Part shown: in pieces, positions 16,926-27,425 of the stretch
Layout of the letters: every line of letters starts with the position of its first letter
Position numbering within the stretch: the first letter of the stretch is position 1
DNA from: CAYRFF01 sp964423575
GTDB lineage: Bacteria > Bacteroidota > Bacteroidia > Chitinophagales > Saprospiraceae
Assembly (NCBI GenBank): GCA_964423575.1
Contig: CAYRFF010000001.1
Span: 62,001-126,000 of the forward strand
Direction: 5' to 3'
DNA: 64,000 bases
Notes under the pieces: generated by a model
Database searches by the model: none
What the model was told of the DNA's origin: nothing
Seen by the model: only the letters and a program-made list of their open reading frames with translations
Position numbers and translations under genes: made by a program

Positions 16926-18632
16926 ATGAACAGGATTAAGGACATCACACTTTTACTATTCCTATTCTCTTTATATGGAGGTTTGTTACAAGCCCAGGAT
17001 ATAAGTGAGTTAAAGAATAAAAAGCCTTTTCAGATAACAGGCGGGATAGGTGCGGGTATGGATTTTTATGCATCCAACGAGCATGCGATGACTAGAGATC
17101 CATTTGCCTGGAATATCAATGGAAGCCTGACGCCCTCCGTTTATGGCTTTTCGATGCCATTATCCTTTTCAATCAGCCAGTATAGTAAAAGTTATAGTGC
17201 TCCATTTGCTATGACAGGCATAAGCCCCACATATAAGTGGATAACGGTACATGCCGGATATAGAACGATGTCTTTATCGCCATATATATTTGATGGGCAG
17301 ACTTTTCTCGGAGGAGGTGTAGAATTGAAGCCCGGGATATTCCGTCTTTCCGGCTTTTATGGCAGATTGAATAAATCAATTACTCAGGATACTACTCTAG
17401 ACCAAAGGGTGGAACCGCAATATTCCAGAAAAGGTTATGGAGGCAAAATAGGACTGGAGAAAAATGGGAATTCAACATTTTTGACAGTTTTTCATGCGGA
17501 AGATGACCCCGGCTCCGTAGGAGTAATTCAGGATTCCCTTGGCAGATATAAACCAATGGCAAATACAGCGATTGGCCTTAACTGGCAATACAACCTTTTT
17601 AAGGTACTGAACTTTAGTGGAAATGTCGCCGGATCCTTGATTAACCGCGATATGCGTTATGAAGAACTTGAAGCTGATGAAATACCGGAATTTACCCGGT
17701 CGATTCATCAGGTAAATGCCAGTTCTACATTAAGTTTTGCGGCAAGAGCACGATTGACTCTTTATGTACTTGGGTTTAATGTAGCTCTAGGATATCACAT
17801 CATTCAACCGGATTATTTATCGCTAGGTACGCCTTTTATGATGAATGACCTGGAAAACTATAATATAAACATCGGAGGAAATCTCTTTAAACGTATTAAT
17901 CTGAACGGCTCTTATTCATCCCAACACAATAACCTGTCAGGCTAACAACTGACTGAAATTAAAAATGACAATGCCAATTTCTCATTGAATTTTAATCTGG
18001 GAAATAATTTCAACTTCAATGCAAATTTTAACGCTGTAAAAGTCTTGCAAAAGGATGGCTTACTCATTCTTACAGACAGTACGAGATTAAATCAATTCAT
18101 GTATAATATTGTAATGGCGCCTACTTTCAATTACAGTAAAGGTGACTTGCAGCACTCTATATCATCATCCTTTATTTACACGGATCTGAAGGATTATAAC
18201 ACCGCTACATCAGATCAATCAGCCGGTAATAGTATAAATGCTTCGCTGAACTATGATGTCTATATTACAAAGTCCGACCTGGGAGTCAATGGAGGTATAG
18301 ACTACAGCGTATATGGCCAAAGTGATCTGCGCTATCGTTCAACAGGAATCAATATCGGGGGAAATACCCGATTGTTAAAGAATAAATTGCTTTCTGTGAG
18401 TGGTACAATAGGCTACTACTTTAATAAAATGGAAGGTGAACAAGTAGGGAATAATACCACATTTTCTGTGAGTGCCAACTATAATTTTGGGAAACAGAAC
18501 TTTGGTTTGCACAGTAGCTATGTGATAACACCTCCCATAAATCTGAATCCACTAGATAAGATTAACCAGTTTCCGACAGCGGTAAATTCTCGCAATTTCG
18601 CCTTTGGAATCAACTATTCTTACTCATTTTAA
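16926..18632 (+). pseudogene. Outer-membrane beta-barrel protein gene interrupted by an in-frame TAA
   Basis: Signal peptide (MNRIKDITLLLFLFSLYGGLLQAQD) followed by long amphipathic beta-strand sequence with many aromatic and Gly residues, ending in ...FAFGINYSYSF, a C-terminus typical of outer-membrane barrels. At 17943-17945 a TAA stop interrupts the frame, yet the same frame remains open from 17946 to 18632 with identical character (alternating strands such as NFNLGNNFNFNANFNAVKV). Reading through gives 568 residues. A single CAA-to-TAA type change, an assembly error or suppression could explain it; two separate genes is less likely because the second half has no signal peptide or convincing start. 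First gene of an operon with the 1950-residue protein, 11 bases downstream. Confidence 0.75.
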
Positions 18633-18643
18633 ATAATCCGGTT

Positions 18644-21600
18644 ATGAATAAATATATGAAGAACAGTTTAATTGCAACATTTATATTTCCAGTAGTCAGT
18701 GTATTATTTTTCTTAGCTTTCGCAAATGCTGTGGCTTCGCAAAATCCTATCAACGTCAATTTGTCGGTTAGACAACCGGTTTCTCCGTTTCTGAATGATT
18801 TTGCAGCGCAATTTCAGGGAGATCCTGCTGATGGAAGTATTCCACAGAATATTAATGCTATGCTGGTAAATAATACGAGTAATACTTACCGGGTTAAACT
18901 GAGCATGAGAATTGAGCGGCTATCTCCTGCACCTTTGTCTATTTCTACAAAGCCGGATTATCAGCCTGCGGCTCCGATTATACTAGGACCAAGGCAATCA
19001 TTGAACCTTGACCAGAACCTGAAAAACACAGCGTTTTCCAATCTCAATATCAGGGATATGATTTTTGAAAATACGAGTTTAGAAGAATTAAGAGAAAACG
19101 GATTGAATGTTAAACTCCCTGAAGGTTTATATAGGGTCTGTGTCGATGCCTACGATTATGATTCTCAAGGACAATCGAGATTACTATCTTCTCGTGGAAT
19201 GACTTGTGCGACATTTTATATCTGTTACACTGCTTCACCACCTTCCTTTTTTCTTCCTTTTACGAGTTCGGATTATGGGAGAAGGGGATCTGTTCTAGAT
19301 ACGCTTAAGCCCAATGCCGGGATGATTCAGTTTGGATGGAATAGATCGACAACTACTTGTGGATATCCCGTTGGACAGCTTGAATATGAGTTCGAAGTGA
19401 AGAGTATTTATCCTGGACAGACAATCAATGACAGCAAGTTCAATACCCCTGTTTTCAAAAAGAATTTACGGACTCTCACTTTTAATTTTAGTACATCAAT
19501 GTATCCCGATGTCTTTCAGGACGGGAAATCCTATGTAGCAACTGTAAAAGCAATTCCGGTAATGCGGGGTAGTGACAGCCCGGTTGAATTTGCTAATCGA
19601 GGTGAAAGCGAACCAATATCGTTTATCTATAAAGATAAAAAACTCTTATCAGGTGGACCCATAAAGGACCCGATTTTTACCTTGAATCCTGGTGAAATTA
19701 ATTTAATAGGCATGAGTTCCATAACCGGAAGGCTGGGCTATAAATTTAAAGAGGTCGATTATAAAACGCGTGCATACTACATACCTAGAGAAGGAGATGA
19801 TCCGATTGTTTACAATATAGACTATCTAAGTGGAGAAAATACTGTTGCATTGAAAAACAAAAAATTAAGCTTGGTTGTCGCTTATGTATATGCGTGTAAG
19901 ACTCCTATGGGATTTGTGACAATTGAAGCATGTGATGGGAAAGTTTATGGAGATGAGTATGGAAATGATTCAGATTATAAAATAGTTGCTACGACAACGA
20001 CAGATGCCGAAGGAAACTTCTCATTTACGTTTGCCAATTTGGAAAATAATCTAGGGGTTGAAAAAGAAGCTACGATTATAGGTTCAGGAGGTAAATCATC
20101 AGGATTCTTGTATAAAGTGTTCAGAATTAGGGTAGAAGATAATTATTACTTAAGCCCTGATGTAAATATTCTTGTCAAACCTTATCAGAACGTTGATCTT
20201 GGGAAATTATGTTCATACGTGAAAAGTTATAATCTTACAGTTCATGTAAAAGTTAACCAGACCGTACTTACCCAGACTAGTCAATCTCAAGATGCGGTTG
20301 AAGGCGTTCAGATGGCTATCTTAAGACATCCAGAAAATAATTTGAGTTCAGTACCACAAGATGAAGGAGCTACCAAAATGGTGCCAAAACCCTTTCCGAA
20401 GAATGACGCTAATAAGGGATATGGTAGAACAGACAAGAATGGAAATTTCGTTTTCAAAAATCTAGTTCAACACAATCCGGATAATCCATCGGATAGGTAT
20501 TTTATAAGATGTGTTCCAAGTAAAGCTGGTGGTGTTTTCAATTTCCAAGACAAAGAATACAGCTATTATCCTGCTATACCTGAATATGAATTATATTCTT
20601 TCCCTTTTCACAAGAAGCAATCTCAATATTATAAATCTTATTATGACAACTCGAAGACAACTCCTGTCCCAGGATCGTCTGTTCGTTTTTATTCGGATAT
20701 AAAGTGGAACAGCGAATTCCAAGTTGAAAATCATCAAAAGACGATTGAAGTAATGCCAGAGGAACCTAGAATCTTCGGAAAAGTACAAAATGCTCTTTCT
20801 AACGACGGACCAATAGCAGATGCTATAGTTGCGACCTTTCAAGAATTCAAGGAGCCTAGAGGCATAGCTCATTCTATACTCCTCACGCGTACCGATGAAA
20901 AAGGACGGTATCAATATATATATGATTTCGATGAAATTGAATATGACACTAAAAATTTTGATTTTGTCAATTTCTTTTATCCCATAATCGGCCCTAAAAG
21001 AAAATTAGTTGCTTCTGCTACTGGATACAAGAGCGAATCTCGCCCGAAAGCCGGACTTCTTGCGCCGATGAAATGGGGTGACCAACTTGAATGGAATTTT
21101 GATCTTTATCCCGATGCTATTTTAAGTGGTATTATTCGAAGTGAAGATGGTAAGAATATTTCGGCAGTGGTAATTATTGATAATACAATAAGTGTGCATA
21201 CACACGACTTTTCAGGGGTAATCAACGGTAAATTTGTATTACAGAGGTATGAAGCAATGGTACCTTCCGGAAAGAGAAGCATTAGGGTTATTCCTGACGA
21301 TGATAAACAGTATGCAGTGTTGGATACCTTTATCAACATAAAGAAAGATATAGCTAATAAAGCTGATTTTACTGTCAAAAAGATGCAAAAGCACATACGG
21401 TTCCAAATTTTGGAAAAACACAGAGGAATTGAGTTAAAAGGCGCTACAGGAAAGAGCGTGACTCCTATTGCAGGAATTCCGGTATCTATTAATTTACCAG
21501 ATGGAAGAATAACTCAGTCCAGTGATAATGATGGTTGGGTATCCTTCATTTTTACTAATGGAGGAAAGGAATTTAACTTTTACATTGAACCGCCTGAAGA

Positions 21601-24496
21601 TATGGAATATGAAAATGCGACTTATACTATCACCGGAGTCAAAGATGGAGTGGAAATGGAGACTTATAAACCTGTATATCTATCTAAGACGATTTCGATT
21701 GAAGGGCTTGTAACGCATAGAATGACCAAAGTACCATTGGAAGGTGCCAGAGTATATGTAGGTGAAGGTAATAATGAATGGGAAAATGCATATACAGATA
21801 AAAATGGAAAATACCGTATTGCAAAGGTTTCATTGGCAACGCCCGATATAAAACTATCTGCAGCTAAATCAGGTACAACTCCCAATCTGATAACAGAGAC
21901 AAAAGATGTCACACTGAAAAGCACCGGTGAGAATGAGGTGAATTTCCTTTTACTTGCAAATCCTGATTTCATCATTGAGGATTTATTTGGTTTTGAAGTT
22001 GAAATCGGCAGTACTGCAGAAGAGGGACCAAATAGTTTTCGCATCGATGGTGAAATTGTGAACTTTCAGGGAAATGAGAATTTTGACATTAGGGATGGGC
22101 ATAAAAGTTTAAAATTCTCTAATTTAAGAGTGATCAAGACAGATAGACTCATCGATGAAATTCCGGTTGCTATTCCTGTTAATGACTTTATGGATATCGA
22201 TGAAAGTTATCTTCCGTTTACCCTACAGACTCATTTCTTAACAATTCAAGAGCCTTTACACGGCAAAAAACTACTTATAGAAGCTGAAGATGGCATCGGA
22301 TCTATAAAGGGTAAGATGTATCTTGACAAAGGCTCATTTATATTTAATGAAGATAAATTGCGATTTAATGATAATGATGATCAAAAAGCAATGCTGATTT
22401 CGATGGCTCCCGGTTCAGATGTAGTGTCCATTCCTTCAATTTCTGCAGGACCCGTAGATAAAATAAAGTTTGGTGTTTATCCATTAAATGAAAAAGACTT
22501 TGCGATAGAATATAATGGCTTTGTTATGTCGATTGACCGAGAGAATTCGTGGATTCAGGATGATGGACTTAATCTGCGAACAGTGCTTGAGATTTCTGAC
22601 ATTCCCTTAATGTCCCCATCTGTTTTAAATCTGGATGTAGGAGATTTCGTAATCAAACCTACGGAAATTATGGATATTGAATTTGATGAAAATCGTCAAG
22701 TAGAATTTAAGCTGGAGGACTGGGAATTTATCGGAAAAGGATGGAGCTTGGTAGAGAACAGTAGCAAAATAAAGATAACATCTGGTATGCTAATAGCAGG
22801 GGCAGTGGAAGTGCCAACAAGTGCTGTCACAATAGCACCTGGGAGCTTTTTAATCGATGAGCTAGAAATTAATAATTTTATGATAGGAGGGATCATTCCA
22901 CTCAAAATCATGGATGAAAAGCCGATTTTTGGATATTGTAGCTCTTGTACCGATGATGAGAAAGGGCACTATGAATTGAAAATTATTTCTAAAAGTAACA
23001 GTAATCATGCAGCTGAAATAAGATCTCTTCCTGGCATGAAGGCTAAGGACGCATTCAAGCTTCAGGCAGTTTCATTGTACAGTAATGGTTATCAATTCTT
23101 TAATCAAGGGCCGTTTGACGACTGGGTAAAGTTATATTCTGTGATAAAGGTAAAACCCACACAATTCACTGTTGAAGAAGGAAAGATAAGTATTAACTGT
23201 GGAATAGATCTCGAACTTCCCGGGCTGGAAACCTTTAGTTCCAAAATCACATATTTTATGGAAAGTGGTGAGTTAAAAATGAATTCTCCTACATTTTATA
23301 TAGATGTTGAAGGTCCGGGACGAGTTACTTTCCAGACAGACAATAAAGGGGAGAACTTGCAGACTGTTTCAGAAGGTCTATTCAAAGCAAAAGGGATTAT
23401 CAAGGAAGACTTTGAAGGAATAAGGTTGTTAGGGACCTTGTATAAAACACCGACAAAGGCTTATATTAAGGTAGAGCCAGAGGGTCAGATTATGCCCTTG
23501 GGTGATGCTGATATGCGAGATACAAAGCTTGCCGATATAAGAGGTGAGATGAAAGTGATAGGAAATGACTGGGATTATTTTAGGTTTTCTGGAGAAATAA
23601 CAGGCTTTAGAGGTATTGAGGGTGACCGCCGAAAATCGTTTGTTGTTCTTGGCTCGATTAATGCAACAGACGAGGAAATTAAAGTGGAGGATATCAAAAC
23701 TCCATTTGGCGGTGTGAGCTTTGTCTATGATATTAAGAATGCCAGATTTATCGGAAGTTTTGCGATTGATATGAAATATTCCGATGTCGGAATCAAAGGC
23801 GCTGCTGAAATATTGTTTGACCGTGAGGGATGGTATTTTCTATTGGGAGCGGAAGTTAGTATTCCGGTTATTGGTAAATTTAAAGCCGGAACCTTGATTG
23901 GTGATTACAACAGATTACGTAGTAGCGCCAGAGCTATTTTGTTGCAATACACATACAAGCAAAAGATGCCTGAATCATTTGAAAATAAGATTTCTGGGTT
24001 CCTTACCACTGGTCAAATCCCCTTTCCAATAAAAATACCGAAAATAGAAATCGATGTTAAATTTGCTCAATTCAAAGTAGGGGTAGAAATTGGGATAGAT
24101 GCCAGATTATGGATGAACTTTGGGAAAGGAGAATCAGAATTTGGTTTAGGAGCTATGGTCTTTGCTAAAGCCCATGCCGCAGCCGGGGCTGATCTGCTAC
24201 TTGCTTCCTTTTGCCTGAGTGGGGCAGTACTCGTTGAATTAGGTATAGAAACGATCATAGGTTTTAGCAATCCAAGCTTTGCATTAGATTGTTGTGGCGC
24301 TATAGGATTTGGGTATTGTATAGGGGGATGCTTTATGGGATCTTGTGATTATGCCAGCGGCTCTTTCAAAGGTCAGATAGGCCTTAAAATCGATACGGAT
24401 GAAGGGGTTGACTTATACATGACGGAAGGTACATGTAGTGGTACCCAACTATTTAATGAAATTAAAAGGCAAGAGGATCCTTGTGGGTGTAAATGA
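18644..24496 (+). CDS. Giant exported protein with carboxypeptidase-regulatory-like domains and Cys-rich C-terminus
   Basis: A 1950-residue protein I cannot assign to a named family. Visible: signal peptide (about 1-33), a region with Ig-like features, several CarboxypepD_reg / Cna-B-like domains (for example EGARVYVGEGNNEWENAYTD then KNGKYRI), a long beta-strand-rich section without clear repeats (about 1150-1780), and a small-residue and Cys-rich end (CCGAIGFGYCIGGCFMGSC near 1885-1903; final residues PCGCK). There is no class A or B T9SS tail, so it may be periplasmic or outer-membrane associated. Position between an outer-membrane barrel gene and an FN3-like exported protein (4-base ATGA overlap with an upstream start of the latter) suggests that the three form a surface assembly. 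No enzyme motif was seen. Confidence 0.8.
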   Translation: MNKYMKNSLIATFIFPVVSVLFFLAFANAVASQNPINVNLSVRQPVSPFLNDFAAQFQGDPADGSIPQNINAMLVNNTSNTYRVKLSMRIERLSPAPLSISTKPDYQPAAPIILGPRQSLNLDQNLKNTAFSNLNIRDMIFENTSLEELRENGLNVKLPEGLYRVCVDAYDYDSQGQSRLLSSRGMTCATFYICYTASPPSFFLPFTSSDYGRRGSVLDTLKPNAGMIQFGWNRSTTTCGYPVGQLEYEFEVKSIYPGQTINDSKFNTPVFKKNLRTLTFNFSTSMYPDVFQDGKSYVATVKAIPVMRGSDSPVEFANRGESEPISFIYKDKKLLSGGPIKDPIFTLNPGEINLIGMSSITGRLGYKFKEVDYKTRAYYIPREGDDPIVYNIDYLSGENTVALKNKKLSLVVAYVYACKTPMGFVTIEACDGKVYGDEYGNDSDYKIVATTTTDAEGNFSFTFANLENNLGVEKEATIIGSGGKSSGFLYKVFRIRVEDNYYLSPDVNILVKPYQNVDLGKLCSYVKSYNLTVHVKVNQTVLTQTSQSQDAVEGVQMAILRHPENNLSSVPQDEGATKMVPKPFPKNDANKGYGRTDKNGNFVFKNLVQHNPDNPSDRYFIRCVPSKAGGVFNFQDKEYSYYPAIPEYELYSFPFHKKQSQYYKSYYDNSKTTPVPGSSVRFYSDIKWNSEFQVENHQKTIEVMPEEPRIFGKVQNALSNDGPIADAIVATFQEFKEPRGIAHSILLTRTDEKGRYQYIYDFDEIEYDTKNFDFVNFFYPIIGPKRKLVASATGYKSESRPKAGLLAPMKWGDQLEWNFDLYPDAILSGIIRSEDGKNISAVVIIDNTISVHTHDFSGVINGKFVLQRYEAMVPSGKRSIRVIPDDDKQYAVLDTFINIKKDIANKADFTVKKMQKHIRFQILEKHRGIELKGATGKSVTPIAGIPVSINLPDGRITQSSDNDGWVSFIFTNGGKEFNFYIEPPEDMEYENATYTITGVKDGVEMETYKPVYLSKTISIEGLVTHRMTKVPLEGARVYVGEGNNEWENAYTDKNGKYRIAKVSLATPDIKLSAAKSGTTPNLITETKDVTLKSTGENEVNFLLLANPDFIIEDLFGFEVEIGSTAEEGPNSFRIDGEIVNFQGNENFDIRDGHKSLKFSNLRVIKTDRLIDEIPVAIPVNDFMDIDESYLPFTLQTHFLTIQEPLHGKKLLIEAEDGIGSIKGKMYLDKGSFIFNEDKLRFNDNDDQKAMLISMAPGSDVVSIPSISAGPVDKIKFGVYPLNEKDFAIEYNGFVMSIDRENSWIQDDGLNLRTVLEISDIPLMSPSVLNLDVGDFVIKPTEIMDIEFDENRQVEFKLEDWEFIGKGWSLVENSSKIKITSGMLIAGAVEVPTSAVTIAPGSFLIDELEINNFMIGGIIPLKIMDEKPIFGYCSSCTDDEKGHYELKIISKSNSNHAAEIRSLPGMKAKDAFKLQAVSLYSNGYQFFNQGPFDDWVKLYSVIKVKPTQFTVEEGKISINCGIDLELPGLETFSSKITYFMESGELKMNSPTFYIDVEGPGRVTFQTDNKGENLQTVSEGLFKAKGIIKEDFEGIRLLGTLYKTPTKAYIKVEPEGQIMPLGDADMRDTKLADIRGEMKVIGNDWDYFRFSGEITGFRGIEGDRRKSFVVLGSINATDEEIKVEDIKTPFGGVSFVYDIKNARFIGSFAIDMKYSDVGIKGAAEILFDREGWYFLLGAEVSIPVIGKFKAGTLIGDYNRLRSSARAILLQYTYKQKMPESFENKISGFLTTGQIPFPIKIPKIEIDVKFAQFKVGVEIGIDARLWMNFGKGESEFGLGAMVFAKAHAAAGADLLLASFCLSGAVLVELGIETIIGFSNPSFALDCCGAIGFGYCIGGCFMGSCDYASGSFKGQIGLKIDTDEGVDLYMTEGTCSGTQLFNEIKRQEDPCGCK
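18716..18728 (+). repeat. GCTTNCGCAAATG element (N=T) in the 1950-residue protein gene
   Basis: Exact copy within the signal-peptide codons, read as GCT-TTC-GCA-AAT (AFAN). Confidence 0.7.
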
Positions 24497-24522
24497 TTTT
24501 AACTATCAAAATTTACGAATTT

Positions 24523-26526
24523 ATGAAAAATATAATTCTTGTTTGTTCTCTCTTTTTAACTATATCTTTTGATCTGCTTTCGCAAATTGACATAAATCAA
24601 CTCCCGACTACTGTTCCAACGGAAAAAGGGAACTTTATTTATCTCGGAAATGTAATCCCCAGAGACTTTACTTACCGACTTGAGAGAGGAACTTCTACAT
24701 TGGGGAAATTTGAAAAAATTGTAGAGATTACCGCTCCTTCCACCAGAAAGGAATTTGATGAAAATCGACAAAAATATTCAGAATACTTCGAGAATATTCC
24801 TAGAATGAAAGATCTCGAAGCTGATTATATATGGAGCCAGTTTCAAGAAGGAAAACCTATAGATAGTATTCAATATATACATCATGCAATGACATTTCTG
24901 GGTTTGGGTTTGGCATACTTTGATCCAATAGATTCAAGGGTCGGAGAATATGGATATAAAATAATTATTCAGGATGATAATGGTAACGCCACCGAAGTAA
25001 AGGAGATTGAATCACGCATTATGCCGGATAAGATTGAATTTCCGCAGATCGTTAATGAAAGATCAGAATATATGGCAGGAATGGTTATCATAACATGGAG
25101 ACTTTCTAGCATTGACAATTTTGGAAGCTTTAATATATATCGTCGTCCTTATGCAGAAGGTGAGTATCTGAAAATTAATAATGAAGAACTGAACTTGTTT
25201 ATTCGTTCAGAAGAAGGTATTTACTATGTGGAATTGATGGAAGAAGTTGGGGAAGAAGCGGTATGGAATGAATATTTCATTGCACCGGTAGATGTTTACG
25301 GAAGGGAAGGAGAGCGACAAGCGTATGCTGAAGGAGGAAATATAAAAGACAAATATATTCCACCATTTATGGAAACAGATGCAGTTAGTGATGATGAAGG
25401 TCATACTGTGCGATTGACATGGAGCTATGAAATGAAGGATTATCTTACCGGTCTCTCCATATTGCGAAGTGAAGATTATGACGATGGCTATTCAAGAATA
25501 GTGACATTGGAACCTACAGATACAACTTTTACGGACATCCTTCCGATAACGGGTGAAAATTATTATTATCGTTTAGTACTTCATGGAGTTATGGGAACGA
25601 CTAATGAGTCACCGACTATTTTTGTCGCCTATACCGGTTCCAGTGAGCCTCCGATGCCGCCTAAACATCTAAAGGCAGAGCCAATGGAAAATGGTGTTCG
25701 CCTTAGTTGGAACGATAGTGAAAGTGCATTCCAGATAGGTTATTATGTATATAGGAGAGAAAATGCTCTGAATGAATTTGAATTGATTAGTAACCTTATT
25801 CCTGACAGTGAGGAAATTTATACTTATGCCGATACTTCTAGTTCACTGAAGAGCAGCACAATTTATGAATATGTTGTAAGGACTTTTAATCAAGATAGGC
25901 AAATGAGTGAGAATTCAGATACTGTAACTGCATATCCCCTTATTAAAGTGAAATTGAGAATTCCTGGAGATTTAAGATATAGTTTAAGAGGTAATGTAGC
26001 TTATGTGTACTGGGAAGACCAAACTGAATTAGGAGAAAATATTCTTGGGTATAAAGTTTATAGAAAGTTTAATGATGGAGATTGGGAAATTATGAATCAA
26101 GATTCAATTCAACCTAGAAAGAATTTTTATAATGATACCACCTTGTTTACTTCAGGAACATATACTTATGGAATTTCTGCCTGGGATTTGTCTGGTAATC
26201 AAAGTGAAATGGGAGAAATTATCATCGTTAAAGAAAAGGAACCATTGGTTTCTCCACCGGGGGGAATTAGTGTGATGCAGACTTCAAAAGGAATCTATAT
26301 CCGCTGGGGACAAATGAGTGGTAATATTACCGGTTTCAATATATATCGGTCGGAATCAGAAACGGATCCGGTATTGATTGGAACAGTTTCCGCTGATGAA
26401 TATCATTTTATTGATGAAAATATTGAAGATGAAGCATTGTATTTTTATCAACTTTCTGCAATTGATAACAATGGAGAAGAAGGCCGTAAAAGTGATGCTG
26501 AGATTATAAGAATAAGGAGAGATTAA
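24523..26526 (+). CDS. Exported protein with fibronectin type III-like repeats
   Basis: 667 residues from the ATG at 24523, where a signal peptide begins (MKNIILVCSLFLTISFDLLS, cleavage near SQ). The frame also opens at an ATG at 24493 that overlaps the previous stop (ATGA), so translational coupling is possible, but the extra 10 residues would weaken the signal peptide. From about residue 180 onward there are at least four FN3-like units marked by patterns such as VRLSWNDSE, GYYVYRRE, YEYVVRTFN and GFNIYRSES. No T9SS tail. Third gene of the barrel / giant protein / FN3 operon; a strong terminator follows at 26618. Likely a binding or scaffold protein in the envelope; function unknown. Confidence 0.8.
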   Translation: MKNIILVCSLFLTISFDLLSQIDINQLPTTVPTEKGNFIYLGNVIPRDFTYRLERGTSTLGKFEKIVEITAPSTRKEFDENRQKYSEYFENIPRMKDLEADYIWSQFQEGKPIDSIQYIHHAMTFLGLGLAYFDPIDSRVGEYGYKIIIQDDNGNATEVKEIESRIMPDKIEFPQIVNERSEYMAGMVIITWRLSSIDNFGSFNIYRRPYAEGEYLKINNEELNLFIRSEEGIYYVELMEEVGEEAVWNEYFIAPVDVYGREGERQAYAEGGNIKDKYIPPFMETDAVSDDEGHTVRLTWSYEMKDYLTGLSILRSEDYDDGYSRIVTLEPTDTTFTDILPITGENYYYRLVLHGVMGTTNESPTIFVAYTGSSEPPMPPKHLKAEPMENGVRLSWNDSESAFQIGYYVYRRENALNEFELISNLIPDSEEIYTYADTSSSLKSSTIYEYVVRTFNQDRQMSENSDTVTAYPLIKVKLRIPGDLRYSLRGNVAYVYWEDQTELGENILGYKVYRKFNDGDWEIMNQDSIQPRKNFYNDTTLFTSGTYTYGISAWDLSGNQSEMGEIIIVKEKEPLVSPPGGISVMQTSKGIYIRWGQMSGNITGFNIYRSESETDPVLIGTVSADEYHFIDENIEDEALYFYQLSAIDNNGEEGRKSDAEIIRIRRD

Positions 26527-26617
26527 AGTCTCTATTATTGAACTTAGAAACTGCGCTACATTATTACCAATAATCTATAAGATAAGGATTTATATTTTAA
26601 ATGATGTTCTTCTGACA

Positions 26618-26646
26618 GGCTGCTTTACCTTGGGGCAGCCTTTTTT
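26618..26646 (+). terminator. Rho-independent terminator after the surface-protein operon
   Basis: GGCTGC (26618-26623) pairs with GCAGCC (26635-26640), followed by TTTTTT. The preceding 20 or so bases resemble those ahead of the terminator at 29530. Confidence 0.8.
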
Positions 26647-26691
26647 ATTGCCTTAAACTTTCTTATAAACTTCCATTAAATTCGAAGCACC

Positions 26692-26736
26692 CCCCAATCT
26701 TGGGGTTGTACAACTTCCTTCCCGGGCCTTACTTTG
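26692..26736 (+). promoter_or_regulatory. Operator plus promoter of the T9SS / collagen-like adhesin pair
   Basis: Palindrome CCCCAATCTTGGGG (26692-26705), immediately followed by TTG (26706-26708), a 20-base spacer and TTACTTTG (26729-26736, 7/8 match to the -7 box). The arrangement matches 16833 base for base in spacing. The start codon at 26842 leaves a leader of roughly 100 bases. Confidence 0.65.
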
Positions 26737-26758
26737 TTTTATAAATAAAGACTTTTAT

Positions 26759-26771
26759 GCTTTCGCAAATG
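26759..26771 (+). repeat. GCTTNCGCAAATG element (N=T), intergenic
   Basis: Exact copy of the dispersed 13-mer, in the leader region of the small T9SS protein gene. Confidence 0.7.
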
Positions 26772-26841
26772 TCCAATTATCGATGATGGGAAAGCACTTG
26801 TGAAAGTCATTAACTAATTGGTTAACCAAAATTGAAACACA

Positions 26842-27366
26842 ATGAAAATGAGGAAATCTACTTTATCACTACTTGTTCTTATAACCTGCTTACTTCCTTT
26901 CTTATCAAAGGCACAGTTAACGATTCAACGTACAGTTATAGCCTCAGCAGGATCTGTAGCAAATAGTGCCGGTTCATTGACTGCCAACTGGACTGCAGGA
27001 GAAGCTGTCATCGGGAGCAATACTGTAGGTTCTATTACTCTTCACTCTGGCTTCCAGCAAGGAGATGCTCATATGGCTGTTGCTGTAGATAATCCTGAAA
27101 TAGGAGTTAGCTTTTCAGTTTTTCCAAATCCTACTTATGGTGAATTGACAATCCGCCTGCAAGCTTCGGAAAGACAGAAAATCTCCTATTACCTATATGA
27201 TGCCAGAGGTCAAAGGCTGCCGTTGAGCAAATCAGCAATCCACGTAAATGGAGAAGCCTCAGAACGCATTGTAATAACGGAGCAACCGGCCGGAACATAT
27301 TTCCTAAGTCTGTACACAGAGAATGGGAAAGCATTGGGCAGTGTGAAAGTCATTAAGATTCAATAA
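26842..27366 (+). CDS. Small secreted protein with class A T9SS sorting domain
   Basis: A 174-residue protein: signal peptide (LLVLITCLLPFLSKAQ), a short beta-rich passenger (about 25-85, LTANWTAGEAVIGSNTVGS), and a class A T9SS tail (FSVFPNPTYGELTIRL ... QPAGTYFLSLYTENG). The passenger resembles the short region often found just ahead of such tails in Bacteroidota and carries no enzyme motif. Predicted to be exported across the outer membrane and anchored at the surface or released. It has its own palindrome-bearing promoter and lies 59 bases ahead of the collagen-like adhesin, with no terminator between them, so they are probably one transcript. Confidence 0.85.
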   Translation: MKMRKSTLSLLVLITCLLPFLSKAQLTIQRTVIASAGSVANSAGSLTANWTAGEAVIGSNTVGSITLHSGFQQGDAHMAVAVDNPEIGVSFSVFPNPTYGELTIRLQASERQKISYYLYDARGQRLPLSKSAIHVNGEASERIVITEQPAGTYFLSLYTENGKALGSVKVIKIQ

Positions 27367-27425
27367 GCTCAGACACTGAGTTAAACCCGTAATTTTCATG
27401 AATTTATATTAAAAAACTTCAAATA

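Noticed and set aside
17985..18632. Second half of the barrel gene as a separate gene from a TTG start
   Set aside because: Same frame as the first half, no signal peptide, continuous barrel character; better explained by an in-frame stop.
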